From assembly GCA_947624335.1 (NCBI GenBank), contig CANQJX010000098.1:1-6889 (forward strand): a DNA stretch of 6,889 bases, read 5' to 3'. The DNA comes from an uncultured Marvinbryantia sp. (lineage in GTDB: Bacteria; Bacillota; Clostridia; Lachnospirales; Lachnospiraceae). Below the pieces are notes generated by a model. That model was given only the letters and a program-made list of their open reading frames with translations. It searched no databases and was not told the origin of the DNA. The translations under genes were made by a program, and so were the position numbers. Shown piece after piece: positions 1 to 4,865 of the stretch (position 1 is the stretch's first letter; every line of letters starts with the position of its first letter).

Positions 1-125
1 TTTTCATTCAGAATCTCAATTCTGCTCAGATCGCTGCGCCATCCATAATTTTTAAGAGAAGTGACAATCTCCCATACATTCTGCACATTGCTTTCAAAAG
101 AAACTTTTATTTTTAAGACAGCCAT
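1..125 (-). CDS. SRPBCC-family (polyketide cyclase/START-like) protein, N-terminal part only
   Basis: This is the first 41 codons of a gene that runs off the left edge of the window. The start codon at 125-123 is preceded by a perfect AGGAGG ribosome-binding site (131-136), five bases away. The peptide begins MAVLKIKVSFESN and continues with VWEIVTSLKNYGWRSDLSRIEIL. The pattern of a first beta strand, then a 'V..VW..V.....Y..W..D...IEIL' helix and second strand, is typical of small SRPBCC-fold proteins, which bind hydrophobic ligands in a helix-grip cavity. Ligand and function cannot be told from this fragment. It is transcribed away from the PadR gene, with a 312-bp gap between the two starts. 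A good sigma-A promoter (173-201) lies directly upstream, so it probably starts its own transcript. The family call rests on 41 residues and is moderately secure; the existence of the gene is secure. Confidence 0.75.
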   Translation of the reverse strand, partial: MAVLKIKVSFESNVQNVWEIVTSLKNYGWRSDLSRIEILNE

Positions 126-172
126 TTAGACCTCCTGTATAAAATATTACTTCTTCTTTTTCGTTTTGTTTT

Positions 173-201
173 ATCATAGCAAAATCCGGTTACACTTTCA
201 A
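173..201 (-). promoter_or_regulatory. Sigma-A promoter of the SRPBCC gene
   Basis: On the minus strand, TTGAAA (201-196) and TATGAT (178-173) are separated by exactly 17 bases. Both are one base from consensus. The -10 box is followed by an A-rich leader of about 40 nt that ends in the AGGAGG ribosome-binding site of the SRPBCC gene. The -35 box sits at the edge of the 66-bp repeat copy 1, and repeat copy 2 has an equivalent arrangement. Confidence 0.75.
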
Positions 202-262
202 CCGCACAAATGCAATCCCCAACAACGCTATCCTTCCCAATCATCCGGCAAATACAGCAAAT
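197..262. repeat. 66-bp direct repeat, copy 1
   Basis: Aligns without gaps to 1482-1547 (offset 1285 bp) with seven mismatches by eye, at 222, 224, 226, 236, 240, 242 and 260, giving 59/66 identity. The first 25 bases are identical. The copy contains, on the minus strand, a conserved C-terminal coding end (reads LLYLPD.W.G then stop), about 25 bases of spacer and most of a -35 element. The two copies lie in the same orientation on either side of the PadR-DUF2812 cassette. Confidence 0.85.
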
Positions 263-278
263 CCCCACCGCCGGCCAC
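228..278 (-). pseudogene. C-terminal remnant of an unrecognised gene (16 codons)
   Basis: On the minus strand this reads VAGGGDLLYLPDDWEG and then TAG; a TGA closes the frame immediately upstream. The last residues match the end of the longer remnant at 1513-1644 (LLYLPDKWKG, stop). That is the reason for treating it as the eroded end of a once-coding sequence and not as chance. No start codon or ribosome-binding site accompanies it. I do not recognise the parent family. It ends about 27 bases before the -35 box of the SRPBCC promoter. Confidence 0.4.
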
Positions 279-362
279 TCAAAAATTGTTTCCTGTCTCC
301 CATGGAATGGCTTTTCGGTATATGGGAATCGAAAATCCCGCTTTTATTCTTTCAGAAAATCA

Positions 363-391
363 TTGACATTTATATCGAGACTCGATATAAT
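363..391 (+). promoter_or_regulatory. Consensus sigma-A promoter of the PadR-DUF2812 operon
   Basis: TTGACA (363-368) and TATAAT (386-391) are both perfect consensus hexamers with an optimal 17-base spacer. Transcription should begin near 398, leaving a leader of about 40 nt with GGGAGG (428-433) before the PadR start at 438. The spacer and -10 box lie inside one palindrome and the predicted start site lies inside a second, so a bound dimer would block RNA polymerase. A strong core promoter under a tight repressor is the expected design for an inducible, self-regulated unit. Confidence 0.9.
370..390. promoter_or_regulatory. Operator O1 (probable PadR binding site)
   Basis: This is a perfect palindrome of 21 bp: half-site TATATCGAG, a single central A at 380, then CTCGATATA, with one further complementary pair at each end. 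It covers the -35/-10 spacer and all but the last base of the -10 box. PadR-family dimers bind AT-rich inverted repeats in their own promoters, and the gene just downstream encodes one, so autoregulation is the simplest inference. Confidence 0.8.
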
Positions 392-412
392 ATATATCGA
401 GATTCGATATAT
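392..412. promoter_or_regulatory. Operator O2 (second probable PadR binding site)
   Basis: A second copy of the same palindrome, TATATCGAG-A-TTCGATATA with one mismatched pair plus a complementary flanking base on each side. Its centre (402) is 22 bp from the centre of O1 (380), about two helical turns, so two dimers would sit on nearly the same face of the DNA. It overlaps the predicted transcription start. Confidence 0.75.
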
Positions 413-437
413 TGAGCTGATACAGTCGGGAGGATTT

Positions 438-761
438 ATGGATAATAAAATCAGACGAATCTACGTTCCCATGACGGAAAGCGGCTTCTATATTCTGTAT
501 TGCCTGCAGCAGCCGCAACACGGCTATGGGATCGGTCAGCGGGTCAAACAGATGACAGGCGGAGAGTTGGTCATCAGTGCAGGCACTATGTATGGCACCC
601 TTTCCAAAATGGAGAAAGATGGATTAATCGCCTTTGTGCGAGAGGAAGAAAAGCGAAAATTGTATCAGATCACATCACTTGGAGCAAAAATTTTGGAACT
701 TGAAATTCATCGTATTGAACGTCTCTACAAAAACAGCAGAGGAGAGAATGTAAATGAGTGA
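438..761 (+). CDS. PadR-family winged-helix transcriptional repressor
   Basis: A 107-residue protein, the short form of the family with one winged-helix domain and a brief C-terminal dimerisation helix. Visible hallmarks are the opening helix TESGFYILYCL (13-23), HGYGI (28-32), the recognition-helix segment AGTMYGTLSKMEKDGLI (48-64) and the wing ending in KLYQITSLG (74-82); the final helix runs from about 83 to 98. PadR proteins usually repress their own operon and respond to small ligands or membrane stress; the inducer is unknown here. The start at 438 is chosen because GGGAGG (428-433) precedes it and the peptide begins as family members do. The frame stays open upstream to 210, but that would run translation through the promoter. 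It overlaps the DUF2812 gene by 8 bp (ATG inside the end of this frame), so the two are translationally coupled. Confidence 0.92.
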   Translation: MDNKIRRIYVPMTESGFYILYCLQQPQHGYGIGQRVKQMTGGELVISAGTMYGTLSKMEKDGLIAFVREEEKRKLYQITSLGAKILELEIHRIERLYKNSRGENVNE

Positions 762-1308
762 CACAAAGTTGATGATCCGTTTTTTTACTGTAGCAGATTA
801 TGAGGAAGAGGAAATTTGGCTGCGTCAAAATCATAAGAACGGCTGGAAATTGGTAAAAACGGTTCCGCCTTGTTTTTATGTCTTTGAAAGCTGCGCGCCG
901 GAAGATGTTGTTTATCGGCTGGATTATAAGAACAATACGGAAAACAGCGATTATTTTCAGTTGTTTCAGGACTACGGCTGGGAGTATTTCAACCGTTGTA
1001 TGGGTTGGCTGTTCTTCCGCAAGCCTGTTTCGGAGACGGATACAGAACAGGATGCCGAGATTTTCTCCGATGATGTTTCCCGCATTGATATGGTCGACCA
1101 TATTGTCAGAACAAGGATGCTGCCACTCTTGATCATCTTTTTTTGCTGTGTGATGCCGAATTTTATCCGGAGCCTAAACGAAAGCACATCTTTTGCGGAT
1201 CTTTTTACGATCCTATTTGCACTATTGTTTCTCCTGTACCTTTATCTTTTCCTTCATTGCGGATTAAGGCTGCGCAGACTGAGAAGAAAGTACAGCAAAA
1301 GACCATGA
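754..1308 (+). CDS. DUF2812-domain membrane protein
   Basis: A 184-residue protein with two parts. The N-terminal soluble part (1-90) has the DUF2812 pattern: KLMIRFFTVADYEEEEIWLRQ, NGWKL (29-33), YVFE (42-45), YRLDYKN (54-60), DYFQLFQDYGWEYF (66-79) and GWLFFRK (84-90). Two hydrophobic segments follow, about 122-138 and 147-169, with an Arg/Lys-rich tail (172-183), so it is likely an inner-membrane protein with both ends in the cytoplasm. The domain has no established biochemical function. In Bacillota such proteins are commonly encoded directly after a PadR regulator, as here, and some act as its partner or effector; that role is an inference. The start overlaps the end of the padR frame (754-761), with AGAGGAG at 738-744 as ribosome-binding site. 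No clear terminator follows the stop. Confidence 0.88.
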   Translation: MSDTKLMIRFFTVADYEEEEIWLRQNHKNGWKLVKTVPPCFYVFESCAPEDVVYRLDYKNNTENSDYFQLFQDYGWEYFNRCMGWLFFRKPVSETDTEQDAEIFSDDVSRIDMVDHIVRTRMLPLLIIFFCCVMPNFIRSLNESTSFADLFTILFALLFLLYLYLFLHCGLRLRRLRRKYSKRP

Positions 1309-1457
1309 AAAAGACAGTGCCGATGAATCCTCCTTTCGCAATAATCATAACAGAACTTCACAATAAATACCACGACGCAAAGTGAGAGTTGCCGCAATTT
1401 AAAGGTAAACATATCATGTCTGCCGAAATTTAATTGGCAAGTCCCGATTTGTCTTTG

Positions 1458-1486
1458 AGTATATCAAAAATATCCCCGGCCTTCAA
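1458..1486 (-). promoter_or_regulatory. Leftward promoter with no evident gene
   Basis: On the minus strand, TTGAAG (1486-1481) and TATACT (1463-1458) are 17 bases apart. The geometry matches the SRPBCC promoter at 173-201, and in both cases the -35 box lies at the edge of the 66-bp repeat. A transcript would start near 1450 and run toward the 3' end of the DUF2812 gene, antisense to it. No well-supported gene follows. It may be a leftover of a deleted gene or a source of antisense RNA. Confidence 0.5.
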
Positions 1487-1547
1487 CCGCACAAATGCAA
1501 TCCCCACCGATGCTATCCTTTCCATTTATCCGGCAAATACAGCAGAT
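1482..1547. repeat. 66-bp direct repeat, copy 2
   Basis: Same orientation as copy 1 at 197-262, about 89% identical and ungapped. Similarity stops abruptly outside this block on the coding-remnant side (beyond 1547) and becomes weak on the promoter side (below 1481), apart from conservation of promoter spacing. The copies are 1285 bp apart and enclose the entire PadR-DUF2812 cassette with its promoter. Confidence 0.85.
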
Positions 1548-1644
1548 ATTGCCGTGCCTCGCAGAGGTACGGCCCTGCCCCGCGCCCGTCCGCCTTGATC
1601 TTCTCCACCGCAAAATAAGGACATACGCATATGAAAATAGAAAT
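1513..1644 (-). pseudogene. C-terminal remnant of an unrecognised gene (43 codons)
   Basis: Minus-strand frame from just after a TAG (1645-1647) to a TAG at 1513-1515. It reads ICVCPYFAVEKIKADG and then GPYLCEARQYLLYLPDKWKG. The composition is protein-like (charged helix-like stretch, aromatic and Cys residues, many GC-ending codons), and the end is shared with the 16-codon remnant at 228-278. There is no ATG and no ribosome-binding site, so it is most likely the surviving 3' end of a deleted gene. I do not recognise the family. The other two frames across this stretch read as Arg-rich low-quality peptides. Confidence 0.45.
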
Positions 1645-1718
1645 CTAAAATTTTTTAAAGCTAAGTAACATATTTTCGTTGCCTGCACGCGGGATGTCCA
1701 TTCTCTCATCCCCTGTTG

Positions 1719-1764
1719 TAAAAATGCCCGAAAGCCATATCATAAAGGCTTTCGGGCATTTTTA
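1719..1764 (-). terminator. Strong intrinsic terminator, probably bidirectional
   Basis: A perfect 18-bp inverted repeat (TAAAAATGCCCGAAAGCC at 1719-1736 and its complement at 1747-1764) with a 10-base loop. The GC core GCCCGAAAGCC is flanked by A5 and T5, so a run of U follows the hairpin on either strand. It lies 47 bp past the stop codon of the flavin reductase gene and is the natural end of the leftward clpC-radA gene train. It would also stop any readthrough coming rightward from the cassette. Confidence 0.93.
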
Positions 1765-1811
1765 TGTTTTCGCCAAAAACAAGCCGGGCATAAATGAAAT
1801 TGGAATTGCGG

Positions 1812-2384
1812 TCAGCGCTGCTCCTTCAGCTTTTTCCCGTCCTGAAAGGCTTCGCCCACGCGCTCGGTTACTTTATAATATCCGTGGGTATACGGGTCAA
1901 AGGCAATCGCATTGACCAGCGACATATCAAGCCTGCCGTTTACCATAACGCTTTCGTCGGCCGTAACGTTCATAACTTTCCCGATTACGCCGCAGCCATA
2001 TGGATTGTTCTGATATTCAATAAATTCGCATTCGAGACAAAGCGGGAACTCGTTGATAACGGGCGCGTCCACAGTCTCAGCCTTACTGGCGGTAAGCCCG
2101 CTGCGCGCAAACTTTCCGGCAGTCCTGTTGCCGGATTCTATGCCAAAATAATCCGCCTCCGTTATATGCGCGGCATCGGCAATGCTTACCGTAAAAGCGC
2201 CTCTTGCCTTAATATTTTTTACGGTCTTATGGCTTTCTGTAAGATTAAGCGCCACGACTCCTCTTTCCTGCATGGTTCCCCACGCGTCGTTCATAACATT
2301 CACGCTGCCGTCTTCGTTGTACGTTGCAATCATCAGGACAGGCATCGGGAAAATGCCTTCCGTTACGTCAAGTTTTGTTCTCAT
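1812..2384 (-). CDS. Flavin reductase family protein (FMN-binding split barrel)
   Basis: A 190-residue soluble protein, full length for the family. The N-terminal block with PMPVLMIATYNEDGSVNVM (13-31) and then AWGTMQ, followed by VALNLTESHKTVKNI (44-58) and AFTVSIAD (63-70), matches the flavin-reductase-like split beta barrel that holds FMN. The later segments FPLCLECEF (113-121) and GKVMNV (135-140) are the C-terminal barrel strands. Members either reduce flavin with NAD(P)H or use bound FMN for another redox step; the substrate here is unknown. The ATG at 2384-2382 is preceded by AAGAGG (2398-2393) with a nine-base spacer. It begins 39 bp after the HAD gene ends, with no terminator between them, and is the last gene before the hairpin at 1719-1764. 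Confidence 0.88.
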   Translation of the reverse strand: MRTKLDVTEGIFPMPVLMIATYNEDGSVNVMNDAWGTMQERGVVALNLTESHKTVKNIKARGAFTVSIADAAHITEADYFGIESGNRTAGKFARSGLTASKAETVDAPVINEFPLCLECEFIEYQNNPYGCGVIGKVMNVTADESVMVNGRLDMSLVNAIAFDPYTHGYYKVTERVGEAFQDGKKLKEQR

Positions 2385-2423
2385 AATTCTTACCTCTTTT
2401 CTTATATTTAAAAAATATGCCGG

Positions 2424-3050
2424 TTAAAAGGAACGCCCGGCAGGCGGATATTTTACGCCCAGCGCCTCCAGCCGGCGCGACGCATCCTCATAGGATTGAA
2501 ATACAATGCCGTGAAATCCGAATTTCTCCGCCACGGCGACATTCTGCGCGGTATCGTCAATAAAAACGCTCTCCTGCGCCAGCAGATGAAAACGTTCCAG
2601 AAAATCTGTGTACATCTGCGGATCCGGTTTGGTCATCCGTTCCTGAAAGGAAAGAAAACCGCCGTCCGTATATTCCATAAAGGCAAGCGAATCCCGGCAC
2701 TCGTCGTACGCTTTTTTGGAATAATTGGAAAAATAGTATACCCGGTATCCGGCTTTTTTCAGGTTCTTTACCCAATCGACAGCGTAACTGCGGATTGTCA
2801 GCATCCCGCGAATGTTGCAAAACGCCTTGTTCAATTCCGCTTCGATCTGCGGATCCATATGCACAAAAGCTTCCATCGCCTCCTTCTCCGTAATATCCGC
2901 TCGCTCAAACTGCTCCCAATACGGGCTGAGCACCGACGCTTTCAAAAGCCGTTTGATCATCGGGGCGTCAAATCCCTTTTCCGCCAGAAATTCCTTCAGC
3001 CGGAAATCAACCAGTACGTTTCCAATATCAAATACAATATTTTTTATCAT
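2424..3050 (-). CDS. HAD-superfamily phosphatase, YihX-like subclass
   Basis: A cytoplasmic haloacid-dehalogenase-type hydrolase of 208 residues from the preferred start. Motif I is FDIGNVLVDF near the N terminus (nucleophile in DIGNV), motif II is FSNYS with the Ser/Asn pair, motif III is the lysine of MTKPDP, and motif IV is FIDD. A helical cap lies between motifs I and II. The usual second aspartate of motif I (DxD) is Gly here, as in the E. coli YihX type (DLGNV), so this is a subclass trait and not damage. It probably dephosphorylates a sugar phosphate or similar metabolite. I place the start at 3050: AGAGG (3064-3060), overlapping the radA stop, has a nine-base spacer to it, while the in-frame ATG at 3059 directly abuts that site. 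The longer form would be 211 residues. Confidence 0.9.
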   Translation of the reverse strand: MIKNIVFDIGNVLVDFRLKEFLAEKGFDAPMIKRLLKASVLSPYWEQFERADITEKEAMEAFVHMDPQIEAELNKAFCNIRGMLTIRSYAVDWVKNLKKAGYRVYYFSNYSKKAYDECRDSLAFMEYTDGGFLSFQERMTKPDPQMYTDFLERFHLLAQESVFIDDTAQNVAVAEKFGFHGIVFQSYEDASRRLEALGVKYPPAGRSF

Positions 3051-3062
3051 TTCTTCCATCCT

Positions 3063-4436
3063 CTAAACTTCTTCGCTTAAAACATACCGGACCGCGTCGC
3101 GCACCGTTTTGAACCCTACAATTTTTACGCCGGATACGCGGCCTACGGACGCAACCGAAACTTCCGGCATCAGCACCGTGGTAAAACCCAGTTTTTTTGC
3201 TTCCTCCACGCGCTGTTTCGGCATACTGACCGCGCGGATCTCGCCGCTTAATCCAATTTCGCCAAAGGCAAGGCATTTTTCACTCACCGCAATATCTTTG
3301 CAGCTGGAAGCGACGGCAAGAGCAAGCCCCAGATCAATCGCCGGTTCTGTCATTTTGATTCCGCCCGCGATATTAACATAAACGTCGCAGGCAGACAGAC
3401 GCAGTCCCGCCCGTTTCTCCAGTACCGCCAGCAATAAATTGACCCGGTTAAAGTCTGTTCCCGCCGTTGTGCGCCGCGGCATCGGAAGGTTGCTCTGGCA
3501 GACCAGCGCCTGGATTTCCACCAGTACCGGCCGGGTTCCTTCCATAGAACAGGCAACCACGGAGCCGGACGCATTTTCCAGCCGTCCGTTCAGCATATAC
3601 TCGGACGGGTTTTTTACCTCCGCAAGCCCGCTGTCGCGCATTTCAAACACGCCGATCTCGTTGGTAGAACCAAACCGGTTTTTTACCCCGCGCAAAATAC
3701 GGTACGCCGCATGGCGATCTCCTTCAAAATAAAGCACCGTATCTACCATATGTTCCAGAACCCGCGGGCCGGCGACAACGCCTTCCTTGGTTACATGCCC
3801 TACCAGAAACACGCAGATACCCATGCCTTTTGCAATCTGTAAAAACGTCCCGGTTGCCTCGCGCACCTGCGAGACGCTTCCGGGCGCGGAACTGACCGCG
3901 TCGCTGTACATCGTCTGGATCGAATCGACAACCACAAACTCCGGCTTTTTCTTTTCCAGCACTTCCCGGATCCATTCCAGATTTGTCTCGCACAGAACCA
4001 GCAGATCCCGGTCAAAATTTCCCACGCGCTGCGCCCGCAGCTTAATCTGGCGCGCGGACTCCTCGCCGGAAATATAAAGCACGCTGCGATTCTGACGGAT
4101 TAGGTTATGGCATACCTGCAAAAGCAGCGTCGATTTTCCGATTCCCGGATCCCCGCCCACCAGCACCAGAGAGCCGGGCACAATCCCTCCGCCAAGCACG
4201 CGGTCCAGCTCGCCGATCCCGGACGAAGTGCGCGCGCTCTCATCCGCCGTGATTTCAGATAACGGCAGCGGTTCCGACTGCATTTGTTTTTTTCCTGTTC
4301 CCGCGTTTTTTTTTGCCGCAACCGGTTCTTCCGCAAATGTATTCCATGCGCGGCATGCCGGGCACTGCCCCTGCCACTTGGAAGATTCATACCCGCAGTT
4401 CTGGCAGAAAAAAGCGGTCGTTTTCCCTTTTGCCAT
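3063..4436 (-). CDS. radA: DNA repair protein RadA
   Basis: A 457-residue complete RadA (Sms), a RecA-related DnaB-type helicase that promotes branch migration and processing of recombination intermediates. The domains are in canonical order: a four-Cys zinc finger (C11, C14, C25, C28 in CQNCGYE and CPACRAW); the RecA-like ATPase with Walker A GGDPGIGKST (94-103) and Walker B VVVDSIQT (168-175); the RadA-specific KNRFG motif (252-256); and a Lon-protease-like C-terminal domain (about 285-457) with AGGIKMTEPAIDLGLALA and FGEIGLSGEIR. All key residues are present. The start is 3 bp after the stop of the upstream hypothetical gene, and a weak GAGAAG site overlaps that gene's end, so translational coupling is likely. 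The HAD gene follows after 12 bp. Confidence 0.98.
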   Translation of the reverse strand: MAKGKTTAFFCQNCGYESSKWQGQCPACRAWNTFAEEPVAAKKNAGTGKKQMQSEPLPLSEITADESARTSSGIGELDRVLGGGIVPGSLVLVGGDPGIGKSTLLLQVCHNLIRQNRSVLYISGEESARQIKLRAQRVGNFDRDLLVLCETNLEWIREVLEKKKPEFVVVDSIQTMYSDAVSSAPGSVSQVREATGTFLQIAKGMGICVFLVGHVTKEGVVAGPRVLEHMVDTVLYFEGDRHAAYRILRGVKNRFGSTNEIGVFEMRDSGLAEVKNPSEYMLNGRLENASGSVVACSMEGTRPVLVEIQALVCQSNLPMPRRTTAGTDFNRVNLLLAVLEKRAGLRLSACDVYVNIAGGIKMTEPAIDLGLALAVASSCKDIAVSEKCLAFGEIGLSGEIRAVSMPKQRVEEAKKLGFTTVLMPEVSVASVGRVSGVKIVGFKTVRDAVRYVLSEEV

Positions 4437-4439
4437 CGC

Positions 4440-4850
4440 TTACTTCTCTATCTTTACCTGAACGGCTTTCCCTTCTTCCAGTTCCACGCTCACGGAGAGC
4501 TTGCCGCTTAAATTTGTTTTCATCGTCCCGATGCTTTCTCCGTTGATCCGAACCATGTACACGCTGTCGGCTTCCATCTCTACCGTAATCTGGGCATCCT
4601 TTGCGCCCTCAACCTCAAATTCCATTCCGTTTGCGTCCTGCTTCAGAGAATGTACCGCGGTTCCCGGAACCGATTCGTACACAAACATTTCGTTTTTTTC
4701 CAGCTTGGTAATTTCGCAATACGATTTTACCTTGTAAATATCCCCTTCATTTTCAAAATCCGAAACCTTTGATTTCTGTGCAAGAAGGTAGTTGCCGAAG
4801 CTGATGCTCCCGTCGTCCTCTCTGCAAATTAAGCCCTCTACTACTGCCAT
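4440..4850 (-). CDS. Conserved hypothetical protein between clpC and radA ('endosialidase' in some annotations)
   Basis: A 136-residue acidic protein with no signal peptide, membrane segment or recognisable catalytic motif. Sequence features are MAVVEGLI, a conserved-looking DDGSISFGNYLLAQKSKVSDFE, YKVKSYCEITKLEKNEMFVYES and a C-terminal block VYMVRINGESIGTMKTNLSG followed by alternating hydrophobic/charged residues (KLSVSVELEEGKAVQVKIEK). The pattern suggests an all-beta fold. I recall close relatives in the same clpC-radA position in Lachnospiraceae, sometimes named 'endosialidase'. That name is not supported: true endosialidases are large phage tailspikes. GGGAGG (4864-4859) sits eight bases before the ATG at 4850. 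The gene starts 15 bp after the clpC stop and ends 3 bp before radA, so it is firmly inside the operon. Function unknown. Confidence 0.88.
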   Translation of the reverse strand: MAVVEGLICREDDGSISFGNYLLAQKSKVSDFENEGDIYKVKSYCEITKLEKNEMFVYESVPGTAVHSLKQDANGMEFEVEGAKDAQITVEMEADSVYMVRINGESIGTMKTNLSGKLSVSVELEEGKAVQVKIEK

Positions 4851-4865
4851 GTCTGTATCCTCCCT

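Larger units (their letters stand above)
1309..1718. other. Gene-poor accessory interval
   Basis: About 410 bases without a convincing intact gene. From left to right it holds a near-identical 13-bp pair (TGCCGCAATTTAA at 1390-1402 and TGCCGAAATTTAA at 1421-1433, 31 bp apart), a leftward promoter (1458-1486), repeat copy 2 (1482-1547), a leftward C-terminal gene remnant (1513-1644) and an AT-rich tract (about 1640-1680). Short open frames here lack ribosome-binding sites and recognisable products. The interval looks like a recombination scar. Confidence 0.6.

Noticed and set aside
210..437. Upstream extension of the PadR frame to an ATG at 210
   Set aside because: It would translate through the operators and the consensus promoter. 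The ATG at 438 has a proper ribosome-binding site and a family-typical N terminus.
670..1101. 143-codon minus-strand open frame
   Set aside because: It is antisense to padR and DUF2812, with no ribosome-binding site and no family features.
1464..1709. 81-codon minus-strand open frame
   Set aside because: It is Arg-rich with no ribosome-binding site and runs in a different frame from the protein-like remnant at 1513-1644. It also reads through the promoter and repeat.
1719..1764. Hairpin as an attachment site or CRISPR-like repeat
   Set aside because: It is a single copy with a GC core and flanking T-run just after an operon end, which fully fits an intrinsic terminator.
1794..2411. 205-codon plus-strand open frame
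   Set aside because: It lies wholly over the flavin reductase gene in antisense and has no recognisable product.
3001..3059. HAD motif I with Gly at the second Asp position as a sign of inactivation
   Set aside because: The DxGN form is characteristic of the YihX-like subclass, and motifs II to IV are intact.
2496..3080. 194-codon plus-strand open frame
   Set aside because: It is antisense to the HAD phosphatase, which has all four family motifs.
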